A DNA stretch of 64,000 nucleotides from Cyclobacteriaceae bacterium (GCA_013141055.1 JABFRS010000001.1:2046001-2110000), one strand, 5' to 3'. Shown: positions 24,305-33,001, numbered from the stretch's first letter. Made by a program: numbers and translations. Notes: generated by a model from the letters alone, not told the origin.

Positions 24305-26335
24305 TTACTCCTCAGTTTCTGTTGGCAGAACGATACTGAACATACTTCCTTTTCCTTCAATACTTTCCACTGAAAGCTGCCCTCCAAGTTTTTGCAAATA
24401 CTCAAGACAAAGAGCGAGACCAAGACCTGTTCCTTTTTCATTGCTCGTTCCTGATGTGCTCATGGTGCGATCCGGCCTCAGCAATGAAGCAAGCGTAATT
24501 TCATTCATTCCGACTCCCTTATCTTTGATCTGAATCAGAAGACCCTCATTTGAGCGGCTTACTATGATGTTCACTTCACCCCCTTCAAATGAGAACTTCA
24601 CTGCGTTGGCAATCATATTTCGTATGACAAAATTCAGAATATTCCGATCCGAAATAATCATGAAATCATTTGGCACATTGTGATTGAGTGTGATCTGCTT
24701 TGAGGCAGACATAGTTTGAAACAATTGAACTATCTCTTCGGTTAAAAGTCCAAGGTTAAATTTTTCCTTTTTTACAACCACTCCTTTTAGTTGGCTGGCT
24801 GTCCAGAATACAATATTTTCAACCAGTAGATTTGTTTTACTTAGATCATTCTCAATGTGCTGAGCAAAGTGACCAAATTCCTGCTGCGATATTGATCCCT
24901 TATTATATATCTGAAGAATTCCTCTCAATGAATTAAGAGGGCTTTTGATATCATGAGACATTACGGAGAGCAATCTGTCCTTTACGGTATTGGCAGTAGT
25001 GAGTTGGCTCGTGCGCTCTGTTACAATTTTTTCAAGGTTAAGATTCAGTGATTCAAGATTGCGATAGGCCTTTCCATAATGGTTTGCCAATAAGTAAACC
25101 TGGAAAAGAAGAAAGGCAAGGAGACCCAATTCCACCAGGTACATAAATTCAAAATGCTTCGGATAAAAGAATCTGGAGTTTTGAATGATTTCCGTAAGGA
25201 TAAAAGGAAAAGCTGCAAGGACGCCCAAGAGAATGATTTTGGCGTCATTACTTTTTGCTCTCCATGCTTTTAAGATTGAATAAATCGCATAGATAAATGT
25301 CAGCAATAACATCCCATTGCAAAGTTCCAGCAACGCTCCATAGATATACTGATTTGTAACTATTACCGTGGTGCACATGATCACCGCTACGGCAACAAAA
25401 AAGATAACGGGTTTCTTCGGAGCATAACCCGGGAACAAATGATAAATGTATAGCGGAAAGAAAGCAATCACAGCGTACACGCTTCCAAATTCAAGCTTCT
25501 TCCAAAGTTCCCAATCGATCGATGGTATGATGTTGGGTAAAAGAAATGAGCCCCCATGAACAATCAATGATCGAATGGCAACACCCAAACAAATCAATGC
25601 CAGCCATAAATAAGGTTTTTCGCGACCAATAAGAAAGTATAAAATGATCTGATAAATGAACATGGACATCAGGCTTCCAGCAAAAAAATTCTCAATCCCA
25701 TTTGCCTTTTCCACGGAACGAAAAAGAGTTGACGTCTTATCAATTCTTGGTGCCGTGGAAACACCTGCACTGAAGTAAGAATAATTAACTGCCTGAATTA
25801 CGATTTCAACCACTGGAGTTCCGGACGGAATAGTGACTAAAATATTTGCCAATTGAGGTTTGTAACCGTCCTCATTAACATCCGCTATTCCGGTTTCCGT
25901 TACAAGCCTTCCGTTCATCCAGATTCTCGAAGCCGAGTTGATGTAAGGAAAGTACATTGATAATTCAGGTTGATTCGGTGATAAAAGGAGTGTTGCTCGA
26001 TAAGTAGCGTAACCTTTTGATGGGTAGTTGCCCTGACGATGCCAGGATCCTGGAACATGGATTGAAGATGAATCCTTATCAAGGTTAATGTTGTCCGGAG
26101 TGAGCATTTTTCTCCAGTGAAATTCCCAAATGCCCGTCAGGCTGGCTTGTCCGTCCTTTTCAAAATTGTAGTTCCTCAGATCGAATTGGCCAATTTTGCT
26201 TCCCTGAAATTGCCCAATAGGTTCAATTTGATTTCCCGATAAACCAGCAATCAGTTCAGGTTGACCTTCTGAACTTTCAATTGAAAAAAAGAAAAACAGC
26301 CCTAAGAAATAAAACCTCAAAATAGACTTGCTCAC
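24305..26335 (-). CDS. Sensor histidine kinase with 7TMR-DISM sensory region
   Basis: A 676-residue kinase. After the signal-like N-terminus, about residues 60-200 form a beta-sandwich ligand-binding domain (GIWEFHWRKML, VPGSWHRQGNYPSKG, PYINSASRIWMNGRLV). Seven membrane helices follow, about residues 215-420. A coiled coil then leads into the DHp with H-box SVMSHDIKSPLNSLRGI (histidine near residue 459). The ATPase domain has N-box NMIANAVKFS, G1 IKDKGVGM and G2 GTGLGLALCLEYL. All catalytic boxes are intact. The ligand is unknown; related DISM domains sense small molecules or carbohydrates. Confidence 0.88.
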   Translation of the reverse strand: MSKSILRFYFLGLFFFFSIESSEGQPELIAGLSGNQIEPIGQFQGSKIGQFDLRNYNFEKDGQASLTGIWEFHWRKMLTPDNINLDKDSSSIHVPGSWHRQGNYPSKGYATYRATLLLSPNQPELSMYFPYINSASRIWMNGRLVTETGIADVNEDGYKPQLANILVTIPSGTPVVEIVIQAVNYSYFSAGVSTAPRIDKTSTLFRSVEKANGIENFFAGSLMSMFIYQIILYFLIGREKPYLWLALICLGVAIRSLIVHGGSFLLPNIIPSIDWELWKKLEFGSVYAVIAFFPLYIYHLFPGYAPKKPVIFFVAVAVIMCTTVIVTNQYIYGALLELCNGMLLLTFIYAIYSILKAWRAKSNDAKIILLGVLAAFPFILTEIIQNSRFFYPKHFEFMYLVELGLLAFLLFQVYLLANHYGKAYRNLESLNLNLEKIVTERTSQLTTANTVKDRLLSVMSHDIKSPLNSLRGILQIYNKGSISQQEFGHFAQHIENDLSKTNLLVENIVFWTASQLKGVVVKKEKFNLGLLTEEIVQLFQTMSASKQITLNHNVPNDFMIISDRNILNFVIRNMIANAVKFSFEGGEVNIIVSRSNEGLLIQIKDKGVGMNEITLASLLRPDRTMSTSGTSNEKGTGLGLALCLEYLQKLGGQLSVESIEGKGSMFSIVLPTETEE

Positions 26336-26403
26336 AGAATAAACTTAACAAGAAAATCACTTTACTCCTATGAGCTCTGTCTGCATGTTTTGAATAAGAA
26401 ATG

Positions 26404-26435
26404 AAAAGGCCCAATCTCAGGTTCGAGATCAGGCC
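26404..26435 (-). terminator. Intrinsic terminator after the Spy/CpxP-like gene
   Basis: On the minus strand an 11-pair stem (GGCCTGATCTC with GAGATTGGGCC, two G-U pairs) around a 6-base loop is followed by TTTT. It sits 30 bases downstream of the stop at 26465. Confidence 0.7.
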
Positions 26436-26464
26436 CATCACTTTATTAAAACAAACTAAACTAC

Positions 26465-26848
26465 TTATCCCTTGTGATCCCGGCGATGCTTATCTCTTCC
26501 ATGTTTTCCCCGACCATTCTTTTTTTTCGTCATTGAATTCCATTTTGCCAACTGCGGTTCATTCAAAACACTTTTTATTTGCGCTTCCTGATCCGTTCTG
26601 AGCTTCACATGTTGTTTTTGCGATGTACCAACAGACATGGCAGTATCCTTCTTTAGTTTTGTATAACTCGCAGCAAATTTTTCATTAATAGCCTTCACGC
26701 GCACATATTGATCATCTGTGAGTAGAAGTTCCGTTTTCAGTTTCTCCAGCTTCTTTCCGGTTTTTGCCGAAGGGGCATGCTTTCCATGCTGAGCAAAAAT
26801 GATCGTACTCACCATCATCATGCCCGCCAAAATCAAGTTCTTTTTCAT
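26465..26848 (-). CDS. Periplasmic helical protein, Spy/CpxP-like
   Basis: From the ATG at 26848 the product begins MKKNLILAGMMMVSTIIFAQ, a signal peptide. The mature part is short (about 107 residues), strongly charged and helical: KLEKLKTELLLTDDQYVRVK, then LNEPQLAKWNSM, and a His/Lys/Arg-rich tail (GRGKHGRDKHRRDHKG). The LTDDQ ... LNEPQ pattern is the shape of the LTxxQ-type Spy/CpxP periplasmic chaperones and of similar short Bacteroidota proteins. The histidine-rich tail may bind metal. A terminator follows at 26404-26435. Confidence 0.65.
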   Translation of the reverse strand: MKKNLILAGMMMVSTIIFAQHGKHAPSAKTGKKLEKLKTELLLTDDQYVRVKAINEKFAASYTKLKKDTAMSVGTSQKQHVKLRTDQEAQIKSVLNEPQLAKWNSMTKKKNGRGKHGRDKHRRDHKG

Positions 26849-26998
26849 AATCATTTTATTTATACCCATTAGACAATATATAACTCATCGTTATTCCCGG
26901 ATCCGGAAAAAAAATAAAAAAACATGAAAAGCTTAATCCAGAAGTGAATTACAAAGTTTACGTGGCATGATTTTTTTGAACCCGTTGAAAAAAAATTT

Positions 26999-27187
26999 AT
27001 GGCAAAGTATTCAAAGGGGGCTCAGAAAAAAGTGAAAAGAGCCATGGAGGAAATGAAGAGTGGCAAGCTTAGAAGCGGCAAAGGCGGGAAAAAAGTTACC
27101 AGTCGCAAGCAAGCAATCGCAATTGGTCTCTCTGAGGCGCGTAGAGATGGTGCTAAAGTTCCAAAGAAGGCAGCGCGAAAAAAGTAG
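26999..27187 (+). CDS. Small basic protein, DUF6496-like
   Basis: A 62-residue highly basic protein: MAKYSKGAQKKVKRAMEEMK, then SGKGGKKVTSRKQAIAIGLS and EARRDGAKVPKKAARKK. The KVTSRKQAIAIGLSEAR pattern is that of the DUF6496 family, small proteins of unknown function that often look nucleic-acid-binding. A small DNA- or RNA-associated protein is a fair guess. It converges on the gene at 27200 with 12 bases between stops. Confidence 0.75.
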   Translation: MAKYSKGAQKKVKRAMEEMKSGKLRSGKGGKKVTSRKQAIAIGLSEARRDGAKVPKKAARKK

Positions 27188-27199
27188 ATAAGATTCCGA

Positions 27200-27412
27200 T
27201 CAGGCCTCCAGAAAACTCAATCGCAATTTCTCATAAGGAAGCTCAACTTCCAGATATACAGGTGCGTCATTAATGCTGTGATAGTTTAACTCAACTATAC
27301 TCCGTGAATTGGTCTGAGGGTTTTTATAAATTCTTCCAATCACGGAAGTATTTACCAGAACGATGCGTGATTCATCATCTTCTGTTACGGGTAGCTCTAT
27401 AAATTTTGTCAT
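27200..27412 (-). CDS. Small hypothetical protein (70 residues)
   Basis: The product is 70 residues, beta-rich and soluble: MTKFIELPVTEDDESRIVLV, then VIGRIYKNPQ and the C-terminal EVELPYEKLRLSFLEA. There is no signal sequence, membrane segment or catalytic motif that I recognise. It is preceded by the DUF1330 gene on the same strand (24 bases), so both may share a transcript. Confidence 0.55.
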   Translation of the reverse strand: MTKFIELPVTEDDESRIVLVNTSVIGRIYKNPQTNSRSIVELNYHSINDAPVYLEVELPYEKLRLSFLEA

Positions 27413-27436
27413 GGCGTGTTATTCTTATTTATAATT

Positions 27437-27724
27437 TCAAATTCCTTCTGCAACGATCATCTGAGTCGATGAAGCCGATTGCCTGATTATTTTCGCGGGG
27501 CCGTAAATGTCAGATGACCACCATTGTTTCGCTTTTTCCAGCGATGGAAATTCAAGTACAACCAGTCTGTTGGGTTTCCAACTTCCCTCTAAGGTCTCCG
27601 TCAAGCCTCCTCTGACAATAAATTTGCCATCAAAAGGCACAAGAGATCCGGGGGTTAGTTTTTTATAATCCTCATATCTAACAGGATCCGTGATATTGAC
27701 GTCAACTATAATATATGCTTTCAT
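27437..27724 (-). CDS. DUF1330 family protein
   Basis: A 95-residue dimeric alpha/beta-barrel (ferredoxin-like) protein. The pattern YIIVDVNITDPVRYEDYKKL, FIVRGG near residue 37, LVVLEFPSLEKAKQWWSSD near 54-72 and SASSTQMIVAEGI at the end is the DUF1330 profile. Members are small cytosolic proteins of unknown function. It is on the minus strand, in line with the block of genes that extends to 35.7 kb. Confidence 0.88.
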   Translation of the reverse strand: MKAYIIVDVNITDPVRYEDYKKLTPGSLVPFDGKFIVRGGLTETLEGSWKPNRLVVLEFPSLEKAKQWWSSDIYGPAKIIRQSASSTQMIVAEGI

Positions 27725-27810
27725 AGGATAACTTTCGCCAAAAGTAGCAATCCTTTTACAGAGTTAAAGTTCGGTAATATGTATTTTGGAGAATGAGTCT
27801 GAAGTGACTC

Positions 27811-28326
27811 TTAGTAATACTTCATTTTCATAATGACCTTTTTATCCCCTTTAAGGAAAAATTTAAAGTCACTATAAACAGGTCTTCTCAAAGCGGCGTG
27901 AAAGTAATCTGAAAAAGCATGGCCTTCTTTGGGGAGGAACCATCCCATCTCAAGCTTAACATCATTATTCTCATCATCTAATAATGCAATTGCCATGTTT
28001 TGAGACTTAAATCCGTAAAAAGTCTTCGTTAGCGTTCCATTAACAACCTCAGATTTATCGACCACTACCTTGAGAAACCCTGTGTCATGAGGGAATGGAG
28101 TTGTGTCATCATAGAATTTAAAGCGAATAGTCCCGTTAGTATTTCGGATGTCTGTGACAACGACTGTTATCGAGTATGTAGTTTCCTCTGGTTTAAGCTT
28201 TGTTCCATGGTAGATAATCCGGTATCCAGGATTTGAAACAGAAATTGAAGTAGAATCTGATTGTGTAAGAGCTCTCGCAGGAATTAAAAACAAAAAGAAA
28301 CAAATCAATCCTTTCATATCGGTCAT
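27811..28326 (-). CDS. Secreted DUF2141-like protein
   Basis: A 171-residue protein with an N-terminal signal sequence (KGLICFFLFLIPARALTQ) and a beta-sandwich body. The stretches SITVVVTDIRNTNGTIRFKF, MAIALLDDENNDVKLEMGWF and LPKEGHAFSDYF follow the DUF2141 order, where an aliphatic strand is followed by a DENxNG-like loop and a P-x-E-G-x-G/A-F-S motif. Periplasmic or extracellular; function unknown. The start at 28326 (MTDMKGL) could also be the methionine three codons in. It lies 37 bases after the broken membrane gene on the same strand. Confidence 0.75.
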   Translation of the reverse strand: MTDMKGLICFFLFLIPARALTQSDSTSISVSNPGYRIIYHGTKLKPEETTYSITVVVTDIRNTNGTIRFKFYDDTTPFPHDTGFLKVVVDKSEVVNGTLTKTFYGFKSQNMAIALLDDENNDVKLEMGWFLPKEGHAFSDYFHAALRRPVYSDFKFFLKGDKKVIMKMKYY

Positions 28327-28363
28327 ACCTCCGTGAAGATACGGAATAGTCTGATGACAAAGA

Positions 28364-28877
28364 CTATGCTAACGGTTGATTGGTTGCGTGTGAAAGAATA
28401 TACGTGTTCACCAGCAAAATTGGAATTGCGCGATACAAAAGTGGTGTTAATCTTTCCGCATTCTTGGTTTTGGAAATAAAGGCATACATCAATATCAGTG
28501 TAGAAATAAGAATCACACCTGTTCCGATGACCAGCAGCATTCTAAATTGTTCTGGTGGGCTTTTGATAATGAAAAGGATCATGCCGACTACGGAAATCGC
28601 AAAACTTACCCATTGACTTGGGAAGAATTGTATAGGTGAGCAATTCCCTGAAGCCCAGTTGCTCATTCGCATCTACAGGAGTTTCACGAATTGCGAAAGC
28701 GGATAAAAAGAAAACTCCAGCCAACGCTACTAACGAAATAACGATAACGAGTTGTCCATCCAGATTAAAGTAAGTCAGGGCAAGCCCAATGGAGAGCATT
28801 AGGATCGCCACTTTTTCAAGTGTGCTTAAATAGGAAATGAGTTTAAATGCAAATGAATCGCGTGGGGTAGTGCTCAT
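28364..28877 (-). pseudogene. Membrane protein, split by a frameshift
   Basis: Two overlapping frames together give one coherent five-helix membrane protein. The first starts at the ATG at 28877 (MSTTPRDSFAF) and supplies two helices (VAILMLSIGLALTYF and VIVISLVALAGVFFLSAF), then LLTYTILPK. Its frame then drifts into unlikely sequence and stops at 28542. The second frame, from about 28640 down to the stop at 28364, supplies QWVSFAISVVGMILFIIK and two more helices ending LLYRAIPILLVNTYIL. The junction is near 28620-28635 with a +1 shift. From memory, intact relatives read PKV-W-S-AIS-G across this point. A sequencing error is possible. Upstream spacing is 38 bases. Confidence 0.6.
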
Positions 28878-28915
28878 CAAATTTATGTTAAGTATTACAA
28901 TATAATGAAAAGCGT

Positions 28916-29251
28916 TCACAAAGGAAGACTGATTCCGAGCGCTTTTAAAAGAGCCTTTTCTACAATTTTTAACACTGCGTTTACAGCATTTTGTGCTGTT
29001 ATCAATCCAACTCCCTTCATAGAAAGTAAAACGTTCTTAAGCGAAAGTCTTTGCAGTTCCAGCCTTTCCTTCAATTCAACATCTTCTATAACACCATCAA
29101 GCTTAAGTTTTCCAAGAAACTCAATATTCTCAGCGAATTGTTTCAGCTCATGCTCCGCATATGGTTTGAAATTTTTCCAGGACTTCCCTAGTTCCGCTTT
29201 AGTAGCTGATAATGAATCCGCGATGACTTGCTTGTAATTAATTGTCTCCAT
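28916..29251 (-). CDS. Hypothetical protein (111 residues)
   Basis: A mostly helical soluble protein: METINYKQVIADSLSATKAE, KQFAENIEFLGKLKLDGV, and a long amphipathic helix in the C-terminal third (ITAQNAVNAVLKIVEKALLK). No signal peptide is visible. The gene lies 9 bases after the preceding minus-strand gene and 38 bases before the split membrane gene, so it belongs to the same transcription block as the patatin. No family recognised; I infer nothing about function beyond co-expression. Confidence 0.6.
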   Translation of the reverse strand: METINYKQVIADSLSATKAELGKSWKNFKPYAEHELKQFAENIEFLGKLKLDGVIEDVELKERLELQRLSLKNVLLSMKGVGLITAQNAVNAVLKIVEKALLKALGISLPL

Positions 29252-29260
29252 GGCAGAAAG

Positions 29261-29722
29261 CTATTTAGAGTTGACTTTTCCTGAACTTCTTAGCTCTTCC
29301 TGAAGTCTGATAACTGCATCAAAGGATGAATTGATGCTGTTGCGAATATCCCGTCGATCATCACCTGCCCTATCCGGAATACCTTTCTTATGCATATTCT
29401 CAAAAGCATGCATAATACTGTCAAGGTTCTGAATTTGTTTCCTTACAATGTCTCCTTTCTCACCAAGATTTTTAGATCTGCCATTCAAAGTAATAAGATC
29501 CACCTCGAGATGGTCATAGTAATCCTGAAAATTATCAAACTTCTGATTTACAGGATCGCTATCCTGAATGGTTCTGCTCAGCTTGATAAAGTGAAGATTA
29601 AAATCACTTTTCATTTTTGTAAGCGTTGTGTCGATGATCTGATCATAGCCTGTTATAAAGGTGACCGTGCATGCACTGACAACCAACGCGGTTATGAAGA
29701 TTAGTTTTTTCAAAGACCTCAT
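29261..29722 (-). CDS. Membrane-anchored coiled-coil protein of unknown function
   Basis: Starting at the ATG at 29722 (MRSLKKLIFITALVVSA), the 153-residue product has one N-terminal membrane segment followed by a long helical region rich in Asp, Lys and Asn (MKSDFNLHFIKLSRTIQD, VRKQIQNLDSIMHAFENM, FDAVIRLQEELRS), which looks like a periplasmic coiled coil. The frame is open 63 bases further upstream but that part overlaps the patatin gene. The chosen start is 2 bases from the patatin stop, which suggests tight co-expression. Function unknown. Confidence 0.65.
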   Translation of the reverse strand: MRSLKKLIFITALVVSACTVTFITGYDQIIDTTLTKMKSDFNLHFIKLSRTIQDSDPVNQKFDNFQDYYDHLEVDLITLNGRSKNLGEKGDIVRKQIQNLDSIMHAFENMHKKGIPDRAGDDRRDIRNSINSSFDAVIRLQEELRSSGKVNSK

Positions 29723-29724
29723 CT

Positions 29725-31155
29725 TTATTTGATTTTCTGAATAAGCTCTTTTTTTTCTCTTCGATAGTTCTTGAATCCCTCCCAATCAAATTCTTTAAGA
29801 AATTTGGAAGCCGCCGTTGCACCCTGAACGAAAAGTTGCGCCTTCTCCTTTTCCGTAAGATTAAAGTTCAGCCAATTAAATTTTCTTACATCAATTCTTC
29901 CAATGCACTTTTCAAATATGCTATTCTTGATCAGGAAATCACGATCATAATAATATCTCACCGTATTGAAGATCGCCCACAAATAACTACCGAGCTGGAA
30001 AAAAGTCTGCTTAGGTTTGGCATCATCATCATCGAGTTTGATTCCGAGCGTTGGAAGTCGGGCGATTTCGATGGAGGGATTAAAGAAAATATTGATGGGA
30101 AAGTTTGAAAGCAGACCACCGTCAACCATCATGGCGGTTTCAGGGATTTCGCCTTCATAACTCAGCATTTCTTTCCAACACTTAATGACTTCCGGATCAT
30201 TTGAGGGAATATCTTTTATCCTGGATGCCTGAAAAAAAACAGGGATAGACATTGACGCTCTTACAAATTCAGCCGGATTTACTTTTAAAAAATCTTTCCA
30301 GTACAGGCAAGCCATTCTTGGGAATTCAACTTTTACCTGAGAGGTGATGTCAGAAGTAATGAGACACACTTCTGGCTTTATGTCTGATATGTTTTCGGTT
30401 CGCGGACTTCTAACACGAAGATCAGAAGGCATTTCATGAATCTTTCTTTGCCAATCCTCTAGTGTGTTGACGTTATTCTCTTTCAGAATAGAGGCAATCC
30501 ATTTTTTAAAATTGTCTCCAGGATTAAGTCCCCATCCGGTTTTTCTGAATTTACCAGTTAACCAAACAACAGTTGATATCAGCACAACTACCAGAACAAT
30601 GAAAACGAAAGTTGATACCATCAACCATTGAAGTATTTGTGGATTTGCGGAAGGAAAGAAAAAATAATAAGCCGTACTGGCTGTAGCAAGTATTAATGCA
30701 AGGGACAAAATTCCTGTTATTAATTTTTTCAGTCGCTTTAAAAAGCTTGTACTGGAGGTGGCTTGTTTGATGAGAAATTTCCAAACCCAGAAACCATCTA
30801 CAAATGTGAAAAGATCAAGACTCCCAAGATGATGAAGAATTGATTTCGATTTTTCTTCTTTCTTGCTTCCAATGGCACTGATGAGAATTGTATTGATAGC
30901 TCCTGCACTGGTGCCTGCGAGATTTAAAAACCTTATTCCCATCTGTTCAAGAATATAGGTGTATCCAACTAATGCAATACCTAAAACACCACCACCCTCC
31001 TGGACAAGATTTACATACTGATGTCCTTCATCATCTATTATGTCAGAAACAATAAATTGATTGCCTCCACCATCCTTGGATGAATCAAAATGTGCCTTTA
31101 GGTCAGAAAGCGTTTTTTGGACTTCCGGGTGAAGGGTAAAGTCAGTTGATTGCAT
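29725..31155 (-). CDS. Patatin-like phospholipase with internal membrane segments
   Basis: A 476-residue patatin-fold lipid acyl hydrolase. The oxyanion loop QEGGGVLGIALVGY is near residue 52, the nucleophile motif GTSAG near 81 (serine 83), and the catalytic aspartate in MMVDGGLLSNFPIN near 343, so the Ser-Asp dyad is intact. Unusually, about residues 140-205 hold two hydrophobic helices (ILSLALILATASTAYYFFF and STFVFIVLVVVLISTVVWL), inserted between nucleophile and aspartate, that would fix it to the inner membrane. It sits 44 bases after the M19-like gene and 2 bases before the coiled-coil gene. A phospholipase controlled by the nearby two-component system is an attractive inference only. 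Confidence 0.85.
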   Translation of the reverse strand: MQSTDFTLHPEVQKTLSDLKAHFDSSKDGGGNQFIVSDIIDDEGHQYVNLVQEGGGVLGIALVGYTYILEQMGIRFLNLAGTSAGAINTILISAIGSKKEEKSKSILHHLGSLDLFTFVDGFWVWKFLIKQATSSTSFLKRLKKLITGILSLALILATASTAYYFFFPSANPQILQWLMVSTFVFIVLVVVLISTVVWLTGKFRKTGWGLNPGDNFKKWIASILKENNVNTLEDWQRKIHEMPSDLRVRSPRTENISDIKPEVCLITSDITSQVKVEFPRMACLYWKDFLKVNPAEFVRASMSIPVFFQASRIKDIPSNDPEVIKCWKEMLSYEGEIPETAMMVDGGLLSNFPINIFFNPSIEIARLPTLGIKLDDDDAKPKQTFFQLGSYLWAIFNTVRYYYDRDFLIKNSIFEKCIGRIDVRKFNWLNFNLTEKEKAQLFVQGATAASKFLKEFDWEGFKNYRREKKELIQKIK

Positions 31156-31199
31156 ATCACATACAACTTACGATGAAAAATCCTTAGTTACTTCTCTTG

Positions 31200-32648
31200 T
31201 CAAAAGTTCTTAAGAACAAACTCTTTTACGTTGTCGTGACAGATTTTTTTTACGAGGGCTTCCGGGCGATAGCTTCCAAACCATACAGGCTCTTCTCTTT
31301 TTAGACGCACTAATACCTCTTCAAGATCTTGCTCCAGTATGTGCATGAAATTTTCTGAACGATATCGATCCATTCTCACATCCGATCCGGTCAAGCCACT
31401 TCCTATATTAATGTAATCCCAAATGGTGAGCGGTGACGGAAGATTGTACGCAAAGGGAATACTGACTAGGCCCGCTATCTGTCTGCTTAAAAGTTTTAGA
31501 GTCCGTGTCCGGGCATTCGTAATGAAAAAATTCTCTAAGCCTCCGGAGGGATTTCCAAGTTTCCAATTCTCTAATGATAATGATATGAATCCCTGACTCC
31601 AAAATACTTCCAGAACGTCCTCATCGGACAGGTTAATGCTTCCGCCATAATAACCCTGTATTCTAAAATTATCAGATTCTGATTTATCCCGAACGTTTTT
31701 GATCATCTCGCCAAGGAAATCAACTCCGCTATATGCAGCTTCTGTAAAAACCACCGGGATCGGATGATGGGGATTTATATTCTTGTTGAACTTTCTGAAA
31801 ATCTTCTGATATAAATCGTTGCGGGAGGCAGCACTAAGATGTTGCATATCAATAAGAATTCTTCTGGATCCGGTAGGCTGCAGGGATTCATCTAACCCCA
31901 GCAACTCGCATGCAACATCATAACCGCAGGTCTTTATTACACCTTTATCAAGATGTTTCTTTTGATCAAGGATGGTTTGAGTGTCTTCTGATAAACTTCG
32001 TGCATGTCCAAATAAGCCATTGCCAAAATGATTTGCCAATCTCATAAACAAAGGCGGATGTGCCCATTTTTTGAGGTTAACATCCTCAAGAGGTTCCTCT
32101 CCTTTTATCTGCCTGATTCGGTTTTTTAGTTTGCCAATAGAAACATCAAGGTCATCTTCCGGATTACCAATACCTAAAGAATGTATTCCTCCAATGCTGA
32201 ATAGCACTGTTGATTCCTTTTTTTCAGAAATATCATTTGTAGAGTTGGCGATAGAATAACCAAAAGATGATTCCCCTGCGAGATAGAACTTGTACTGTTT
32301 TTTAAGTTCATCGAAATAATCATAATTAACATTCTGTATGTAATTGATGCAGGATAATGGCAGGTTTAAAGGAAGAGACCGTAGAATTTTTTGTTTATTT
32401 TTTCTTGTCTGCGGACCATAAGTATCAAACCAGTTACTTATTCTTTTCTCATCGTTGGCCCTAAGACATTCATACAGTTCATTCATTCCCTCACGAACAA
32501 TGGGTCCGCCTTCCACTCCAAGAAAATATCCTTTTTCTATTGGAGAAAGCGTAGCAAAATGAATTTCAGACCCATGATCTAAGCAGGGTGGCAAGGCATA
32601 GCGGGCTTCCTTTTGGGAAGTTTCAATATCAATGAATTCCTGAAGCAT
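31200..32648 (-). CDS. Divergent M19 dipeptidase/amidohydrolase-like protein
   Basis: A 482-residue soluble protein with no signal peptide. Several stretches resemble a membrane-dipeptidase-type TIM-barrel: GYFLGVEGGPIV near residue 38 (like the G-EG loop of M19 enzymes), HPPLFMRLANHFGNGLFGH near 205, ILIDMQHLSAAS near 277 (like ID-SH) and PVVFTEAAYSG near 310 (like P-I-SHS). Not all metal ligands are conserved, so activity is uncertain, and I give only a fold-level guess. It is translated 8 bases after the receiver-like gene and 44 before the patatin; all three likely form one operon. A structure prediction could settle the fold. Confidence 0.4.
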   Translation of the reverse strand: MLQEFIDIETSQKEARYALPPCLDHGSEIHFATLSPIEKGYFLGVEGGPIVREGMNELYECLRANDEKRISNWFDTYGPQTRKNKQKILRSLPLNLPLSCINYIQNVNYDYFDELKKQYKFYLAGESSFGYSIANSTNDISEKKESTVLFSIGGIHSLGIGNPEDDLDVSIGKLKNRIRQIKGEEPLEDVNLKKWAHPPLFMRLANHFGNGLFGHARSLSEDTQTILDQKKHLDKGVIKTCGYDVACELLGLDESLQPTGSRRILIDMQHLSAASRNDLYQKIFRKFNKNINPHHPIPVVFTEAAYSGVDFLGEMIKNVRDKSESDNFRIQGYYGGSINLSDEDVLEVFWSQGFISLSLENWKLGNPSGGLENFFITNARTRTLKLLSRQIAGLVSIPFAYNLPSPLTIWDYINIGSGLTGSDVRMDRYRSENFMHILEQDLEEVLVRLKREEPVWFGSYRPEALVKKICHDNVKEFVLKNF

Positions 32649-32656
32649 TACGGATT

Positions 32657-33001
32657 CTAAATTTTCAAATCCTTGAGAGATCCTATTTCCTCAACAGTTA
32701 ACCAGTCTGTTTTCAACTTGCTTAATAGTTCGCGCTGACCTTCTGTTTCTTCACCATCTGAGAGGAAGATGATGGGAGTGTTTTTATTTGCTGAAAGATT
32801 TCGCACAGACCTAGCGAACTCAATACCCGTGACCATTGGCAGGTCGAGACAACAAAAAATCAAATCATACTGTTCTGCTCTTGCTGAGAGCAATGCATCC
32901 AAACCACTTGTCATGGAACGGACATACCACCTCGGAGGGCAAAGCGTATGCTCAATCTCTTCAAGAACCTCTTTCTGCCAATGGACTGCGAGCACCTTCA
33001 C
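32657..33001 (-). CDS. Degenerate receiver-domain protein lacking the acidic pair
   Basis: This 114-residue protein has receiver architecture: beta strand MKVLAV, a phosphoacceptor-like aspartate in FCCLDLPMVTGIEFARSV (near residue 53), and the strand/switch NTPIIFLSDGEE. However, the acidic pair that should follow strand 1 (VDD) reads VHWQKE, and the conserved lysine of KP is replaced in LLSKLKTDWLT. Magnesium-dependent phosphorylation is therefore unlikely, and this is probably a pseudo-receiver. The start is a GTG at 33001; a TAA in the same frame directly precedes it, so no longer N-terminus exists. The next gene begins 8 bases later. Confidence 0.65.
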   Translation of the reverse strand: MKVLAVHWQKEVLEEIEHTLCPPRWYVRSMTSGLDALLSARAEQYDLIFCCLDLPMVTGIEFARSVRNLSANKNTPIIFLSDGEETEGQRELLSKLKTDWLTVEEIGSLKDLKI

